Assembly (NCBI RefSeq): GCF_014466985.1
Contig: NZ_AP022826.1
Span: 1,860,001-1,924,000 of the forward strand
Reading direction: 5' to 3'
DNA length: 64,000 nt
DNA from: Nitrosophilus labii
GTDB taxonomy: Bacteria > Campylobacterota > Campylobacteria > Campylobacterales > Nitratiruptoraceae
In this document: piece after piece, positions 24,376 through 33,373 of the stretch
How the letters are laid out: every line of letters starts with the position of its first letter
Numbering within the stretch: the first letter of the stretch is position 1
Notes under the pieces: generated by a model
The model's input: only the letters and a program-made list of their open reading frames with translations
Told to the model about the DNA's origin: nothing
Databases searched by the model: none
Position numbers and translations under genes: made by a program

Positions 24376-24951
24376 ATGGATAGAGAAAAAGCTTTGGAAC
24401 TTTTAGATGATAAAACATTACCTTTAGAAAAGGTAAAAGAGATTTTTTACACTTTTAAATCCGATATGGAAGTAGTTGGAATGGTAGCTATGAATCTTAG
24501 CCTTAGAACAAGCGTTTACGATAGAGAAAAAGAAAAAAGTCCCGTAATGACTGGACTTTTAATTGAACTCTCAAATGTTGAAGATATGGGCTCAAGATGG
24601 GCGGTTGCAAAAAATCCTCACACACCTGCAGAAGTTTTAGAAAAACTAAGTCGTGATGAGATAAACTTGGTTAGAGCACTAGTAGCAACCAATCCAAATA
24701 CTCCGATAAATGTTTTACAAAATCTTTTTAGCGATGAAAAAATAGTTAGAGACGGATTATCCGGTAATCCATCTACACCTGTAAAACTTTTAAATATCTT
24801 AGCCGACGATAAAGATAAGATGGTAAGACTCAGAGTGGCTGAGAATCCTTCTACTACGGAAGAGATCTTAAAAAAGCTATCCAACGATCCAGATCAAGAC
24901 GTATCTAAAGCTGCACAAATCAGATTGGAGAAGAAAAATGAAAAGAGATAA
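24376..24951 (+). CDS. LRV/HEAT-like repeat protein
   Basis: 191 residues. From about residue 75 on, four 23-25-residue repeats share the pattern (A)xNPxTPxxxLxxLxxD (VAKNPHTPAEVLEKLSRDE, TNPNTPINVLQNLFSDE, GNPSTPVKLLNILADDK, ENPSTTEEILKKLSNDP). This is the leucine-rich-variant type of alpha solenoid, a protein-binding scaffold. No catalytic motif. It overlaps the next gene by 14 bases and lies in front of the Mrp ATPase, which suggests a link with Fe-S or Mo enzyme assembly, but that is inference from position only. Confidence 0.7.
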   Translation: MDREKALELLDDKTLPLEKVKEIFYTFKSDMEVVGMVAMNLSLRTSVYDREKEKSPVMTGLLIELSNVEDMGSRWAVAKNPHTPAEVLEKLSRDEINLVRALVATNPNTPINVLQNLFSDEKIVRDGLSGNPSTPVKLLNILADDKDKMVRLRVAENPSTTEEILKKLSNDPDQDVSKAAQIRLEKKNEKR

Positions 24952-25306
24952 TCAAAACCTAGATAAATACAGTATGCTTACAAAACAGATACTTGCGCTT
25001 TATTTTAGCGGATGTTACATTACAAATAAGGAATTTCAGCAAATTGGAAAAAATATTGGAATCGAAGTAGATCTTTCAGATAGAGAGACAGTGTTTAAAA
25101 AAATATTGAGTTTAGCCGTAAAAAATGAAAAAGAGGTAGAGTTTTTTAATGAGATCTTAAAACTTTTAAAAAAAAGATTTAATGAATATTCAAATTTGGC
25201 CCAAGATTTCCCAAATTCAAGCGATGTGATAAAAGAATGGATGCAAAAACTTAGAAGTATAGACCTGCTTATAAAACAGAAAATCAGAATGAATCCTTAT
25301 GAGTAG
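24938..25306 (+). CDS. Small conserved helical protein between LRV protein and Mrp
   Basis: 122 residues, predicted mostly helical, soluble, with no signal peptide. Features: YSMLTKQILALYFSGCYITNKEF near the N terminus and a basic segment LKLLKKRFNEYSNL in the middle. I do not recognise the family. Overlap with the gene before and a 14-base gap to mrp indicate one transcript. The pattern resembles a small cofactor or assembly partner, which is unproven. Confidence 0.65.
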   Translation: MKRDNQNLDKYSMLTKQILALYFSGCYITNKEFQQIGKNIGIEVDLSDRETVFKKILSLAVKNEKEVEFFNEILKLLKKRFNEYSNLAQDFPNSSDVIKEWMQKLRSIDLLIKQKIRMNPYE

Positions 25307-25320
25307 GGATAGGAGCAAGG

Positions 25321-26352
25321 ATGAATAAAGAGATACTAAAAAAATTAAAATCCATAAAATATCCGGGTCTTGATAAAAATATAGTGGAACTAAAAACAGT
25401 AGATAACATTCAAAAAAAAGGCAACAATCTTGAAATTATCCTTAATATGGCAAACCAAGAAGCTTTCCCAGCTATAGAAGGAGCCATAAAAGATCTATTA
25501 AAAGAGTATAATGTTGAAGTAAAACTAAAATCAAAACCGAAAAAATCGATCCATTACGGCTCAACTATCAAACCCAATAACAGAGCCCCGTATGCAAAAA
25601 ATATCATAGCTGTAACCAGCGGTAAAGGTGGTGTTGGAAAGAGCACGGTAAGTGTAAATCTATCCGTGGCTTTGGCTCAAAAAGGCTATAAAGTTGGGCT
25701 GTTGGATGCTGATGTTTACGGACCGGATATCCCAAGAATGACAAAGACAGACCATGAAAGACTCAGATGGGGAGACAATAACAAAATTATCCCAAGCGAA
25801 AATTTTGGCATAAAAATCATGAGCGTAGGACTCACCACACCAACTCCTGATACTCCACTAGTTTGGAGAAGTTCTGTAGCAGTAAGCGCACTTATCCAGT
25901 TTTTGGAAGATGTGGATTGGGGAGAACTCGATTTTTTAGTAATAGATATGCCACCAGGAACAGGTGATATCCAGCTCACTATGGCGCAAGAGCTACCTAT
26001 AACTGCCGGCGTTTTGGTAACAACCCCCCAAATGGTAGCATCAGACGATGTGAGCAGAGCCATAATGATGTTTAAAGAAATAGGAACAAAAATAGGTGGA
26101 CTGATTGAGAATATGAGCTACTTTATAGCGCCCGATACCGGTAAAAGATATGATATATTTGGTAAAGGAGGAGGAGAGACTCTAGCAAAAAGATACCAGA
26201 TCCCGTTTTTAGGCAAAATTCCTCTTGATATGCAAATAAGAGAGTTTAGTGATTCTGGAACTCCTCCGGTAGCTTTGGGAGATAAAAGACAAAAAGGGTA
26301 TTATAAAAATATCGTAGAAAATCTTTTCAAAGAGGTCGATTTTAATAAATAG
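25321..26352 (+). CDS. mrp: Mrp/ApbC-family P-loop ATPase (Fe-S cluster carrier)
   Basis: 343 residues. The N-terminal DUF59/MIP18-like domain (about 1-75) is followed by the deviant Walker A SGKGGVGKSTVS, the switch LLDADVYGPDIPRM, VIDMPPGTGDIQLT and ENMSYF. These are the signatures of Mrp/NBP35 ATPases that carry and transfer [4Fe-4S] clusters. The usual C-terminal CxxC of the family is not visible (the region reads ENMSYFIAPDTGKRYDIFGKGGG), so cluster binding may differ, as in other members that lack it. GGAGCAAGG precedes the ATG. Confidence 0.92.
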   Translation: MNKEILKKLKSIKYPGLDKNIVELKTVDNIQKKGNNLEIILNMANQEAFPAIEGAIKDLLKEYNVEVKLKSKPKKSIHYGSTIKPNNRAPYAKNIIAVTSGKGGVGKSTVSVNLSVALAQKGYKVGLLDADVYGPDIPRMTKTDHERLRWGDNNKIIPSENFGIKIMSVGLTTPTPDTPLVWRSSVAVSALIQFLEDVDWGELDFLVIDMPPGTGDIQLTMAQELPITAGVLVTTPQMVASDDVSRAIMMFKEIGTKIGGLIENMSYFIAPDTGKRYDIFGKGGGETLAKRYQIPFLGKIPLDMQIREFSDSGTPPVALGDKRQKGYYKNIVENLFKEVDFNK

Positions 26353-26360
26353 TTTAAATC

Positions 26361-26391
26361 TTAATATCGAAGGTTCTTTCTTCGATATTAA
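26361..26391. terminator. Bidirectional hairpin between mrp and porin gene
   Basis: TTAATATCGAAG (26361-26372) and CTTCGATATTAA (26380-26391) form a perfect 12-bp stem with a 7-base loop between convergent genes. It overlaps the porin stop codon. Confidence 0.75.
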
Positions 26392-27878
26392 AAAAGATAG
26401 TTTACTTCAAATCTATATTCGTTATAAGAAGGACCTTTTTTTAGATCTCCGTTAATATCTCTTATATTATCATCTCCATTAACAAATCCCAGTCTAACTT
26501 TTGCATAGAGTCCAGGTATCGAAGCAAATTTTTCAACTAAATCTATATGGATAACATTGCTATCCGCTTGAACTCCCGGTTTTCTGTCATCAAAGTCTTG
26601 AACAACGTATCTTACAAGCCCTTTTAAACCAGGTATCAATTTGGCTTTATCGAAGTCATAGTCGGCTCTGATCATCCAACTTTTTGTATTTGCTTGCCAG
26701 TTATATTGACCCATCGCTCTTGTAAAACCGCCCGTTGGGAAACCTCTCCAAGGAGCTACAATATCACCCTTGTCCGCTATTTTAGAGTATCCTAGTCTAA
26801 ATGCCCAAACTTTTGATTTTAAATCGACTCTTGCCGCAAAAAGATTACTATCTAAACTGTTTGGATTATCGTAACCTGCTGTTTTTTCTTTTAGGTTGGC
26901 TCCGCCAACCTCTCCTGCACCATCATCAAACTGTTTCATATATCTAACGCCAGGAATAAGTTTATACTCACCTAGTTTAACAGTATAGTGAACCTCTCCC
27001 GTTACATAGTGCAATAGTTCAGGAACCGCCGTATAATTTACCATTAGTTTTACTTTGTCTATAGTTCTGTTTATAACTTCAAAAATAACCAAACTATTAT
27101 CAATATCTTTTCCAGCAGCTTTTAGATTAATCTCGTTTAAGCCTTTATGAGAGGCCGAATCGTCGTTATTTGCCCATGTTTCACCAGGATCGTCAATATC
27201 TCCGTCGCTGTTTAAATCTTTAGCGTAGGTTATAACATCGTGAAATTTCGTATGGTCTCTAAGTTTTTGTTTTGTAAAATATGCCACTTTTATAGTTGTC
27301 TTTGGAAAATATTTGCTAACTAGACTATAGCCTTCAAAAGTATTTGGGATCATTTTTGTATCATTAGACTTTGTTAGAAAACTCTCAAATATCTGTCTGC
27401 CAGCTTTAAAATTGGTTTTATTTCTTTTATACTCTATAAAAGCTTCAGCCGGAACAGTCATACCAAATCCGTCTCCGGTAACTACACTATATCTACTAAA
27501 AGTATCTTTCCCAGCTTTTACAAAACCAACATCTTCAGCGTCCATATGCCATGGGTTTTGAGTTGTATATAGCCCCAGTGCTGCTCCAAAACCATTATAG
27601 TATGCACTCTTAAAGATTAGGCTTCCACCTATACCCATAGCCCAATTGTCTTTAGTCTTTCCTGGATACTCAGTATCCCAATCCCACTTAAAAGTATTAA
27701 GTCTTAATCTTGAGTAAAACTCTCCCTTTATAAACATCTCTTGTAAAGATTGCACTTCCTTTGGCACAAGGTTATATTTTAGCGTCATATTGGGATTGAG
27801 TATTCTTTTTTCTTCTGCTAAAAGAGAGAAATGAAATAGGATTAGATATACAAGAAGAAAATTTATAGCTTTTTTCAT
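26388..27878 (-). CDS. OprD-type outer membrane porin
   Basis: 496 residues with a signal peptide (hydrophobic 5-20, cleavage after LLA). The mature part is rich in alternating beta-strand patterns such as FIKGEFYSRLRLNTFKW, SLIFKSAYYNGFGAALGLYT and AFIEYKRNKTNFKAGRQIF, and ends YRFEVNYLF, with the C-terminal aromatic residue used by the BAM machinery. This layout matches Campylobacterota OprD-family porins, which move small anions, peptides or other solutes across the outer membrane. It may admit the substrate of the nearby Mo enzyme, a suggestion from position only. Monocistronic, with a hairpin at its end. Confidence 0.8.
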   Translation of the reverse strand: MKKAINFLLVYLILFHFSLLAEEKRILNPNMTLKYNLVPKEVQSLQEMFIKGEFYSRLRLNTFKWDWDTEYPGKTKDNWAMGIGGSLIFKSAYYNGFGAALGLYTTQNPWHMDAEDVGFVKAGKDTFSRYSVVTGDGFGMTVPAEAFIEYKRNKTNFKAGRQIFESFLTKSNDTKMIPNTFEGYSLVSKYFPKTTIKVAYFTKQKLRDHTKFHDVITYAKDLNSDGDIDDPGETWANNDDSASHKGLNEINLKAAGKDIDNSLVIFEVINRTIDKVKLMVNYTAVPELLHYVTGEVHYTVKLGEYKLIPGVRYMKQFDDGAGEVGGANLKEKTAGYDNPNSLDSNLFAARVDLKSKVWAFRLGYSKIADKGDIVAPWRGFPTGGFTRAMGQYNWQANTKSWMIRADYDFDKAKLIPGLKGLVRYVVQDFDDRKPGVQADSNVIHIDLVEKFASIPGLYAKVRLGFVNGDDNIRDINGDLKKGPSYNEYRFEVNYLF

Positions 27879-27968
27879 AACTTTTCCTAACGATGTTTTA
27901 GAGGGATTTATTATATAGAGATCTATTTGAAAAATAAATTATATATAGTTAATTGAAAGAAAATGAGA

Positions 27969-27991
27969 ACGGATCGCTTTTTGCGATCCGT
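27969..27991 (-). terminator. Hairpin after the DUF3373-type gene
   Basis: ACGGATCGC (27969-27977), loop TTTTT and GCGATCCGT (27983-27991): a perfect 9-bp GC-rich stem 5 bases after the stop of the minus-strand gene, followed on that strand by a T-rich run. Confidence 0.8.
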
Positions 27992-27996
27992 ATATC

Positions 27997-29511
27997 TTAA
28001 TATCTGTAGCGGATGTAAAATCTTATGTCTTGGGCTTTGTCAAGTGCGTCAAAATATCTTCCCGCCGCAGAATCAACTTCTATTGGAGTACCTGCTTCTC
28101 CAAAAAATGCTTGACTTCCTGTATATTTATAGTCTATATACGTATATCTTATCTGTGCAGTTAAAGTCTTTCCTATAAGCTCCTTTGTAAGCCATACTTC
28201 GTAAGCATCACCTCTAGTTGCAAGTTTACTTCCCGCAAGCGTATCTTCAGCATATGTAAAGCTTCTCCAATATTTTGTTCCGTGATTATACTCAACACCA
28301 AGTCTTGCATCGCTTATAAGTATACAAGGCCAATTGGCACCCAAATAAATAGAAGTACCTGTTTCACTATCGGTGCTACCTAGTGCCGCATTATCAACGT
28401 TCATTGTAACTCCGTTATATGGACCGCCTAAAAAAGTAGCCGAATGGCTTCCATATGGCTGCGTTTTACTCCAAGCGAAACTTATAAATGCGTTAGTATC
28501 ATCAAGAGTATCGTTTATACCGTCGCCTATCCCTTGAGCAAGTAAACTTATCGCCGCACCGACATAATCAGCTCCTTGTTCAAGTCTCATACTGGTAGGA
28601 TTTGGTAAGTAAGTATTTAGCGTAGTGTCAAATCCATATTGAGTAGCATAATAGCCAGGTAAATTCCAAGCCTTAAAGGCAGTAGTATGTATAGAGTATT
28701 GTCCGTCATCATACGGAACAAATATAAAACCAAAAAGATCGGTATTTTGCCAGTTATTAATTTTCGTATAATTTATAGCAGGATCACTACTATATCTTGT
28801 CGTTGCATTAGTCATACCTCTACCCATACAAAGTTTCAAATACATACCGGAAATATCTGTAACATTTTCTAGATTAAACTTGAAACTTGCTCCGTCAAAC
28901 TCTGTATTTATGATATGTCCAAGAGGAGATTTAGGGTTTTGATCTTCTCTATAACTTACAAGTAGTCCGTCTGTTGCCGGTCTTCTACCAAAACTTGCAG
29001 TCCAAGGTATGTCCGCTCCTAAGAAACTATCCCCAAAATAGAGCCAATAAGCCTCTTTTACTCTAAGTTCACCTGAAATATTTGGTGTTTCATTTACAAT
29101 CCAATCAAAATAATTAAAATTCATAGTAGTATCAACACTCTGCCCATAAACTTTATAATAACTTAGTAATCCCTTGAATACTACATTGTCTTTTGGAGCA
29201 TATGCCATCCCTAGCCACAATCTATTTGTTAATATCTGATTCCAACTAGAGTTACCATTTATAGTTTCATAACCAATAGCATCATAAGCAGTTCTAAAAT
29301 CAACACTCCATTTTAAGTTATCACCACCTGTCTTTGCTTTTATCTCACTAATTTGTCTTTTAAGTGATTTTACATTGATTTTAGCTTGAGCCTCTTTTAA
29401 AGCTTGTATCTCTTTTTTTAAAGCCTCGAGTTCCGCCTTTATATCAGCATCGCTAGCAAAACCCGCCGACACCATAGCAGCTACTGCAGAGATTGCAATA
29501 AACTTTTTCAT
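27997..29511 (-). CDS. DUF3373-type outer membrane beta-barrel protein
   Basis: 504 residues. Signal peptide with cleavage near GFA-SD (about 20), then a short coiled coil (about 22-60: IKAELEALKKEIQALKEAQ) like the periplasmic stem of trimeric porins. A beta-barrel follows, beginning LKWSVDFRTAYDAIGYE and ending FYIRYRY. This plan matches the DUF3373 porin-like family common in sulfur- and hydrogen-oxidising Campylobacterota. Transported solute unknown. AAGGAG precedes the ATG. It is transcribed alone, toward the OprD-type gene. Confidence 0.75.
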   Translation of the reverse strand: MKKFIAISAVAAMVSAGFASDADIKAELEALKKEIQALKEAQAKINVKSLKRQISEIKAKTGGDNLKWSVDFRTAYDAIGYETINGNSSWNQILTNRLWLGMAYAPKDNVVFKGLLSYYKVYGQSVDTTMNFNYFDWIVNETPNISGELRVKEAYWLYFGDSFLGADIPWTASFGRRPATDGLLVSYREDQNPKSPLGHIINTEFDGASFKFNLENVTDISGMYLKLCMGRGMTNATTRYSSDPAINYTKINNWQNTDLFGFIFVPYDDGQYSIHTTAFKAWNLPGYYATQYGFDTTLNTYLPNPTSMRLEQGADYVGAAISLLAQGIGDGINDTLDDTNAFISFAWSKTQPYGSHSATFLGGPYNGVTMNVDNAALGSTDSETGTSIYLGANWPCILISDARLGVEYNHGTKYWRSFTYAEDTLAGSKLATRGDAYEVWLTKELIGKTLTAQIRYTYIDYKYTGSQAFFGEAGTPIEVDSAAGRYFDALDKAQDIRFYIRYRY

Positions 29512-29633
29512 TCTTTCTCCTTTATATTATAGTTTAAATTATTCTATTACTTTTCCATTATAAAAGAAAAGATTTTAAATATAACTTAATTTTATAGTTC
29601 GAGGATTTATGAAGATTATAAGAAGTTATAATA

Positions 29634-29656
29634 CTTCCCGGCAAATAACCGGAAAG
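29634..29656 (-). terminator. Weak hairpin after the cytochrome-c-like gene
   Basis: CTTCCCGG and CCGGAAAG around a 7-base loop (29634-29656) lie 18 bases after the stop of the minus-strand gene. The stem has one mismatch. Confidence 0.45.
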
Positions 29657-29673
29657 TAGTCTATTTTGTATTA

Positions 29674-29997
29674 TTAACAACTTGGTACGTTACCACTGTC
29701 ACTAGCATATTCATAAGCAAAATCATACAGATGCTTAACCCATTTATCTTTTATAGATTCAGGCTTAACCTTAGGACATATTTTATGAATTTCTTCTTTA
29801 AATTTACCCTCTTCATAAATCTCTTCCCACTCGTCTTGAGTATGCTTAGCAGCGAACTTTGCACCTGTCATACCACAAGGTTTTTTTAGCTTTTTTTGGA
29901 AAAGCTTTTGACCTTTAGTAACGTCCGCAAAAGAAGTAGTACTTACAAAACTAAGTCCTAGCATTGCACTTAAAACTAATGTCGCAAATTTTTTCAT
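29674..29997 (-). CDS. Small periplasmic cytochrome-c-like protein lacking a CxxCH motif
   Basis: 107 residues with a signal peptide (cleavage after SFA, about 24). The mature part has the helical pattern of small cytochromes c (VTKGQKLFQKKLKKPCGMTG, AKFAAKHTQDEWEEIY) but only isolated Cys (KPCG, KICP, PSC) and no CxxCH. It therefore probably does not bind heme c, or is a degenerate relative. I recall similar sequences labelled cytochrome c in this phylum. Single gene with its own ribosome-binding site (AAGGAG). Confidence 0.65.
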   Translation of the reverse strand: MKKFATLVLSAMLGLSFVSTTSFADVTKGQKLFQKKLKKPCGMTGAKFAAKHTQDEWEEIYEEGKFKEEIHKICPKVKPESIKDKWVKHLYDFAYEYASDSGNVPSC

Positions 29998-30772
29998 CTT
30001 AACTCCTTAAAAATGATTTCGTTTAATTCTATCAGAATCAAAATAAAGCAAACATAAAAAAAATTTATTTTAATAAAATTATAGATGTATAAAAAAAGAT
30101 TTTACGTTTCTAAAATAATTATAACAAATATTGAACAGTTCATTCAGTTTTATATAAGTTTTTGATTAAATATTTTTATAATTATAATAATTTATACTTA
30201 TAACTATATTAAGCTATAAATTTTATATATAATTTTGTTATATTATTAGTAATGACATAAATATGTCTCAAACATTCACATAAAAATAACTAGATACAGT
30301 AAAACCACGGTACTCAAATTTAAAAAATTAATAAGCCTATGAACAAATACTAATTATAGAACAAATGTAATAAAAAAAATTGTCTTTTAAAAAGTGAAAG
30401 AGAAAATGATTGAAAAATTTTTATCTTCAATGAATAACTTTAGTAGATACAACTTTTATAAAAATGAGAAAAAGATGTATTTAAACATAGTGCTATATAG
30501 CAAAAAGCATATAAAGAGAGTTAAGAGATAAAAAGATATTGTATGGCATATAGAAAGGCATGAAGCCAAAAAAATTAAGAATCAAACAATCAAAACTAAT
30601 CAAGATTTGCAAAATTATAGCTTTAGTGAACTACCTTTTGCATTTAACAAAAATCTCTATTAAACCCAAATTTTTCATTAGATAATGATAAAATATTAAA
30701 CCTACCATACAAGCGGAAAAACTAAAGGGAAGAGGGACTAACCAAATGGGTGAATTGAAGATTGGGTATATA
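29998..30772. other. Gene-poor AT-rich stretch before the IS21-family element
   Basis: 775 bases, very AT-rich. The longest plausible small frame is a 41-codon ORF at 30407-30532 (MIEKFLSSMNNFSRYN...) with no recognised family. Bases 30690-30772 read ...GRGTNQMGELKIGYI in one frame, which might be part of the transposase whose C terminus lies beyond the IS at 32838. No RNA gene or repeat is recognised. Confidence 0.5.
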
Positions 30773-30850
30773 GTGTCAAGTGCAACCTAAAAATGTACCA
30801 GAGGTGCAAAGTAAAAATGTACCACTTAGTAACAGAAAAATTGTTGTGTT

Positions 30851-31639
30851 TTAAGAGATAGATTCAAGTCCTAAAAGGACACCAGCTTTTCTTTTTTGCT
30901 TGAGTCTGTAACTTTCACTTTGGATATTGAGTATATGGCTATGGTGAACTAGCCTATCAAGTATTGCTGTAGTTAACGCTTCATCATTGTTGAGTACCTC
31001 CTTGAATTTTGTAAAAGATAGATTGCTTGTAATGATAATTGATCCTATCTCATACCGTTTGTTGATAACCTGGAAAAAAAGATTGGCCTGATTTTCATTG
31101 AGCTTGATATAGCCAAACTCATCTATGATTAAAAGTTTTGTTGGATTGATAACCTTTTTGAAATAGTGCTGCAATCTATTTGTCTGCTGTGCAATTTCAA
31201 GCTGTAGCAATAGAACAGCTGCAGTGATGAATTTTGTTTTTATTCTTGCCTGGGTAGCTAAATATCCCAAAGCTATGGCAAGATGAGTTTTTCCTACACC
31301 ACTTGGACCTATAAGCAGGATATTTTGGGCATTTTCAATAAATCTTAAAGTTGAGAGTTCATTGATAAGATTTCTATCTACACTTGAAGCTTTAAAATCA
31401 AACATTTCCAGAGTCTTTACTTTTGGAAAGCCTGCCATCTTCAATGTCGTTTCTCTTGAGCGCTCTATCTTCTTTTGATATTCATACTCAAACAACTTTA
31501 ATAAAAATTGAGAGTATGAAAGATTGTTATGAACCGTCTCTTGTGCTATGGATGCAAAGCTCTCTTTGATGGCCGGTAGTTTAAAAATCGTTGCATACTC
31601 TTGAATCTGTTCGTTTATGCTTTTATCAGTTTGTGGCAT
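30851..31639 (-). CDS. istB: IS21-family helper ATPase IstB
   Basis: 262 residues from ATG 31637-31639, which has GCAGGAG at proper spacing; an upstream in-frame ATG at 31690 would overlap istA more. DnaA/DnaC-type AAA+ ATPase: Walker A LLIGPSGVGKTHLA, Walker B KLLIIDEFGYI, sensor IITSNLSF. It assists the IstA transposase in target selection and strand transfer. It overlaps the end of istA by 14 bases. Intact. Confidence 0.93.
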   Translation of the reverse strand: MPQTDKSINEQIQEYATIFKLPAIKESFASIAQETVHNNLSYSQFLLKLFEYEYQKKIERSRETTLKMAGFPKVKTLEMFDFKASSVDRNLINELSTLRFIENAQNILLIGPSGVGKTHLAIALGYLATQARIKTKFITAAVLLLQLEIAQQTNRLQHYFKKVINPTKLLIIDEFGYIKLNENQANLFFQVINKRYEIGSIIITSNLSFTKFKEVLNNDEALTTAILDRLVHHSHILNIQSESYRLKQKRKAGVLLGLESIS

Positions 31640-32717
31640 AGACATCTCCTGCAATGGAATTAAGACTATCTTGGTATAACAAAGCATCATACTCTTTCAA
31701 TGTGCTTTTTGATTCTTGGTTGAAAGCAATAATGGAATTTTTTGGTATATAATTTGTATCTGTTTTATATCTGTTTTTAGTTTTTTTGTTTGAAGGCTCT
31801 ACTGTTTGAACAAGTGGCAGTAGAGCCTTCTGTTCTAACAGAAAAAGTTTTATCGGTTTCTCTTTTGTTGTTGCGTGAATTCTTTCATTGGTTACTGCAA
31901 GCCACCTAAATATTTGGCTATTTAAAGAAGCGCAATCTATTTGTAAAGGTGAGTTTTTCAGTTTAGCTTTTAATGGAATATAGAAGTTTCTTTTTACATA
32001 TCCGATAAACCGCTCAACTTTTCCTTTAGTTTGTGCTCTATATGGTTTACATAGTATTGGAGTAAAGCCATACTCTTTTGAAAAATACAAAAACTTCTAA
32101 TTAAATTTATGCTTTGTAGCTCCATAAGCATTTCTTTGAATTACAACACTTTTTAGATTATCATACAGTATGCTTTTTGGAACCCCTTCAAAGAAATCGA
32201 AAGCTTTTTTATGGCACTCTTGAAATGTCTCTTGTCTCATATTGTCTGTAAAATAGACATATGCGTATCTGCTGTATCCTAAAATCATCACAAATGCATA
32301 TATCGGATTTTTGCCTCCTTTTATTACGCTCCAGTCCACTTGGGCTTGAACTCCTGGAGCAGTCTCAAATCTAATGACTTTTTCCTCTTTTAAAGGCAGG
32401 AACTCTTTATATAAACTGCTCATATAGCTTTGCAGTATCCTTATCTTTCCTTCATACCCTTTATCTACTATTTCACGGTATATTACACTGGAAGGAATTT
32501 TATTGGGCAAAGCATCAGCAATTCTTTGTCTGATATAGTTTTTAAATGGATCCAGCTTAGATTTATATTCAACTTTTTTTCTTGGTTTTAGCCCTTTTTC
32601 TTTGAGTCTTTTAGATATAGTTCTTCTATCAAGCCCTGTCATTCTTGCAATTGCTCTTATGCTGTAGCCTTGTTTATAGAGTGTATGGATCATAATAAAC
32701 TCCTCATATGTAATCAT
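31626..32717 (-). pseudogene. istA: IS21-family transposase IstA with in-frame amber stop
   Basis: A single frame from ATG 32715-32717 (after GGGGG) to 31626 encodes HTH segments (QGYSIRAIARMTGLDRRTIS) and a retroviral-type integrase core with Asp in VQAQVDWSVI, Asp in SILYDNLKSVV and Glu in KGKVERFIGYVKR. A TAG at 32097-32099 interrupts it after KHKFN, between the second Asp and the Glu, with perfect frame continuity (KFLYFSKEYG) after it. Without readthrough the protein lacks its catalytic Glu, so the element is probably immobile on its own. Confidence 0.88.
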
Positions 32718-32837
32718 TACGCCCCCAAGTAAAAAAATCACTGGAAGCAATTTATCATATTCTCTTATTTTTGAACACTCTTTAGTGGTACATTTTCATA
32801 TTGCGTATCTGGTACATTTTAGCATTGCAGGTGACAC

Positions 32838-33075
32838 TAAAATGAATGCCCATAATGAACGATTTAATATAACTATTCAAGAAGAGTTTGTTGATTACTA
32901 TGAAGACCTTCTCTTTACAACAGATTTGGAGGAATTTAATAAACATCTTGCTAATTGGCTCATCGATTACAATACCAAAATACCACACTATTCACTTAAT
33001 TTTAAATCTCCGGTAAAATACCTTCTTGAAAATCATAATGAATGCCATATGTATTGGTCTTATACAATTTATTGA
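32838..33075 (+). pseudogene. C-terminal fragment of another DDE transposase (IS481/IS3-like)
   Basis: Immediately after the IS21 end the plus strand encodes KMNAHNERFNITIQEEF, LEEFNKHLANWLIDYNT and PHYSLNFKSPVKYLL, the last part of an integrase-core transposase in which the Glu of NERFN completes the DDE triad. The upstream part is missing or replaced by IS21. A faint candidate for an earlier piece lies left of the IS21 at 30690-30772. The reading frame seen upstream of 32838 is IS21 sequence. Confidence 0.75.
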
Positions 33076-33127
33076 TAAATATCTATATTTATGCTACTAT
33101 ATATGTACATATTTAAAAAGGATACTT

Positions 33128-33373
33128 ATGATTGAACTTGGTATTTCACAAGCACAATCGCAATTTACAAAAATTTTGAATAAAAAAGTTGTGATTGTAG
33201 ATAAAAAAACACATAAGAAGAAAGCTGTTTTAATTCCTTATGAAGAGTATGAAAAACTATTAAAAAGTTCATTAAAAAAGGAGTCTCAAAAAGGCTCATT
33301 TGATAAATTTGTCGGTATTTTAGACAAAGATTTTGAAACTGATGATTTAAGGTATAAAGAGATTGTTAAATGA
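33128..33373 (+). CDS. Phd/YefM-like antitoxin
   Basis: 81 residues from ATG 33128 (AAAAAGGA upstream). The N-terminal ISQAQSQFTKILNKKVVIVD and KKKAVLIPYEEYEKLL match the DNA-binding/repressor half of Phd/YefM antitoxins (the A-V-L-[IV]-x-x-x-[ED]-[YF] signature). The C-terminal acidic half (FDKFVGILDKDFETDDLRYKE) would wrap the toxin. It overlaps the PIN gene by 4 bases (ATGA), as is usual for toxin-antitoxin pairs. Confidence 0.85.
   Translation: MIELGISQAQSQFTKILNKKVVIVDKKTHKKKAVLIPYEEYEKLLKSSLKKESQKGSFDKFVGILDKDFETDDLRYKEIVK

Larger units (their letters stand above)
30773..32837 (-). mobile_element. IS21-family insertion sequence
   Basis: Ends GTGTCAAGTGCAACCTAAAAATGTACC (30773-30799) and, in reverse, GTGTCACCTGCAATGCTAAAATGTACC (rc of 32811-32837) are imperfect 27-bp inverted repeats. 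Each end has a second inner copy of the AAAATGTACCA core (30814-30824 and rc near 32788-32798), the multiple terminal repeats typical of IS21. It carries istA and istB. Flanking 4-8 bp duplications are not evident. About 2.07 kb. Confidence 0.92.

Noticed and set aside
32785-32837. Start of a 96-residue ORF reading through the IS21 right end
   Set aside because: The first residues are IS21 terminal sequence; only the part after 32838 belongs to the older transposase.
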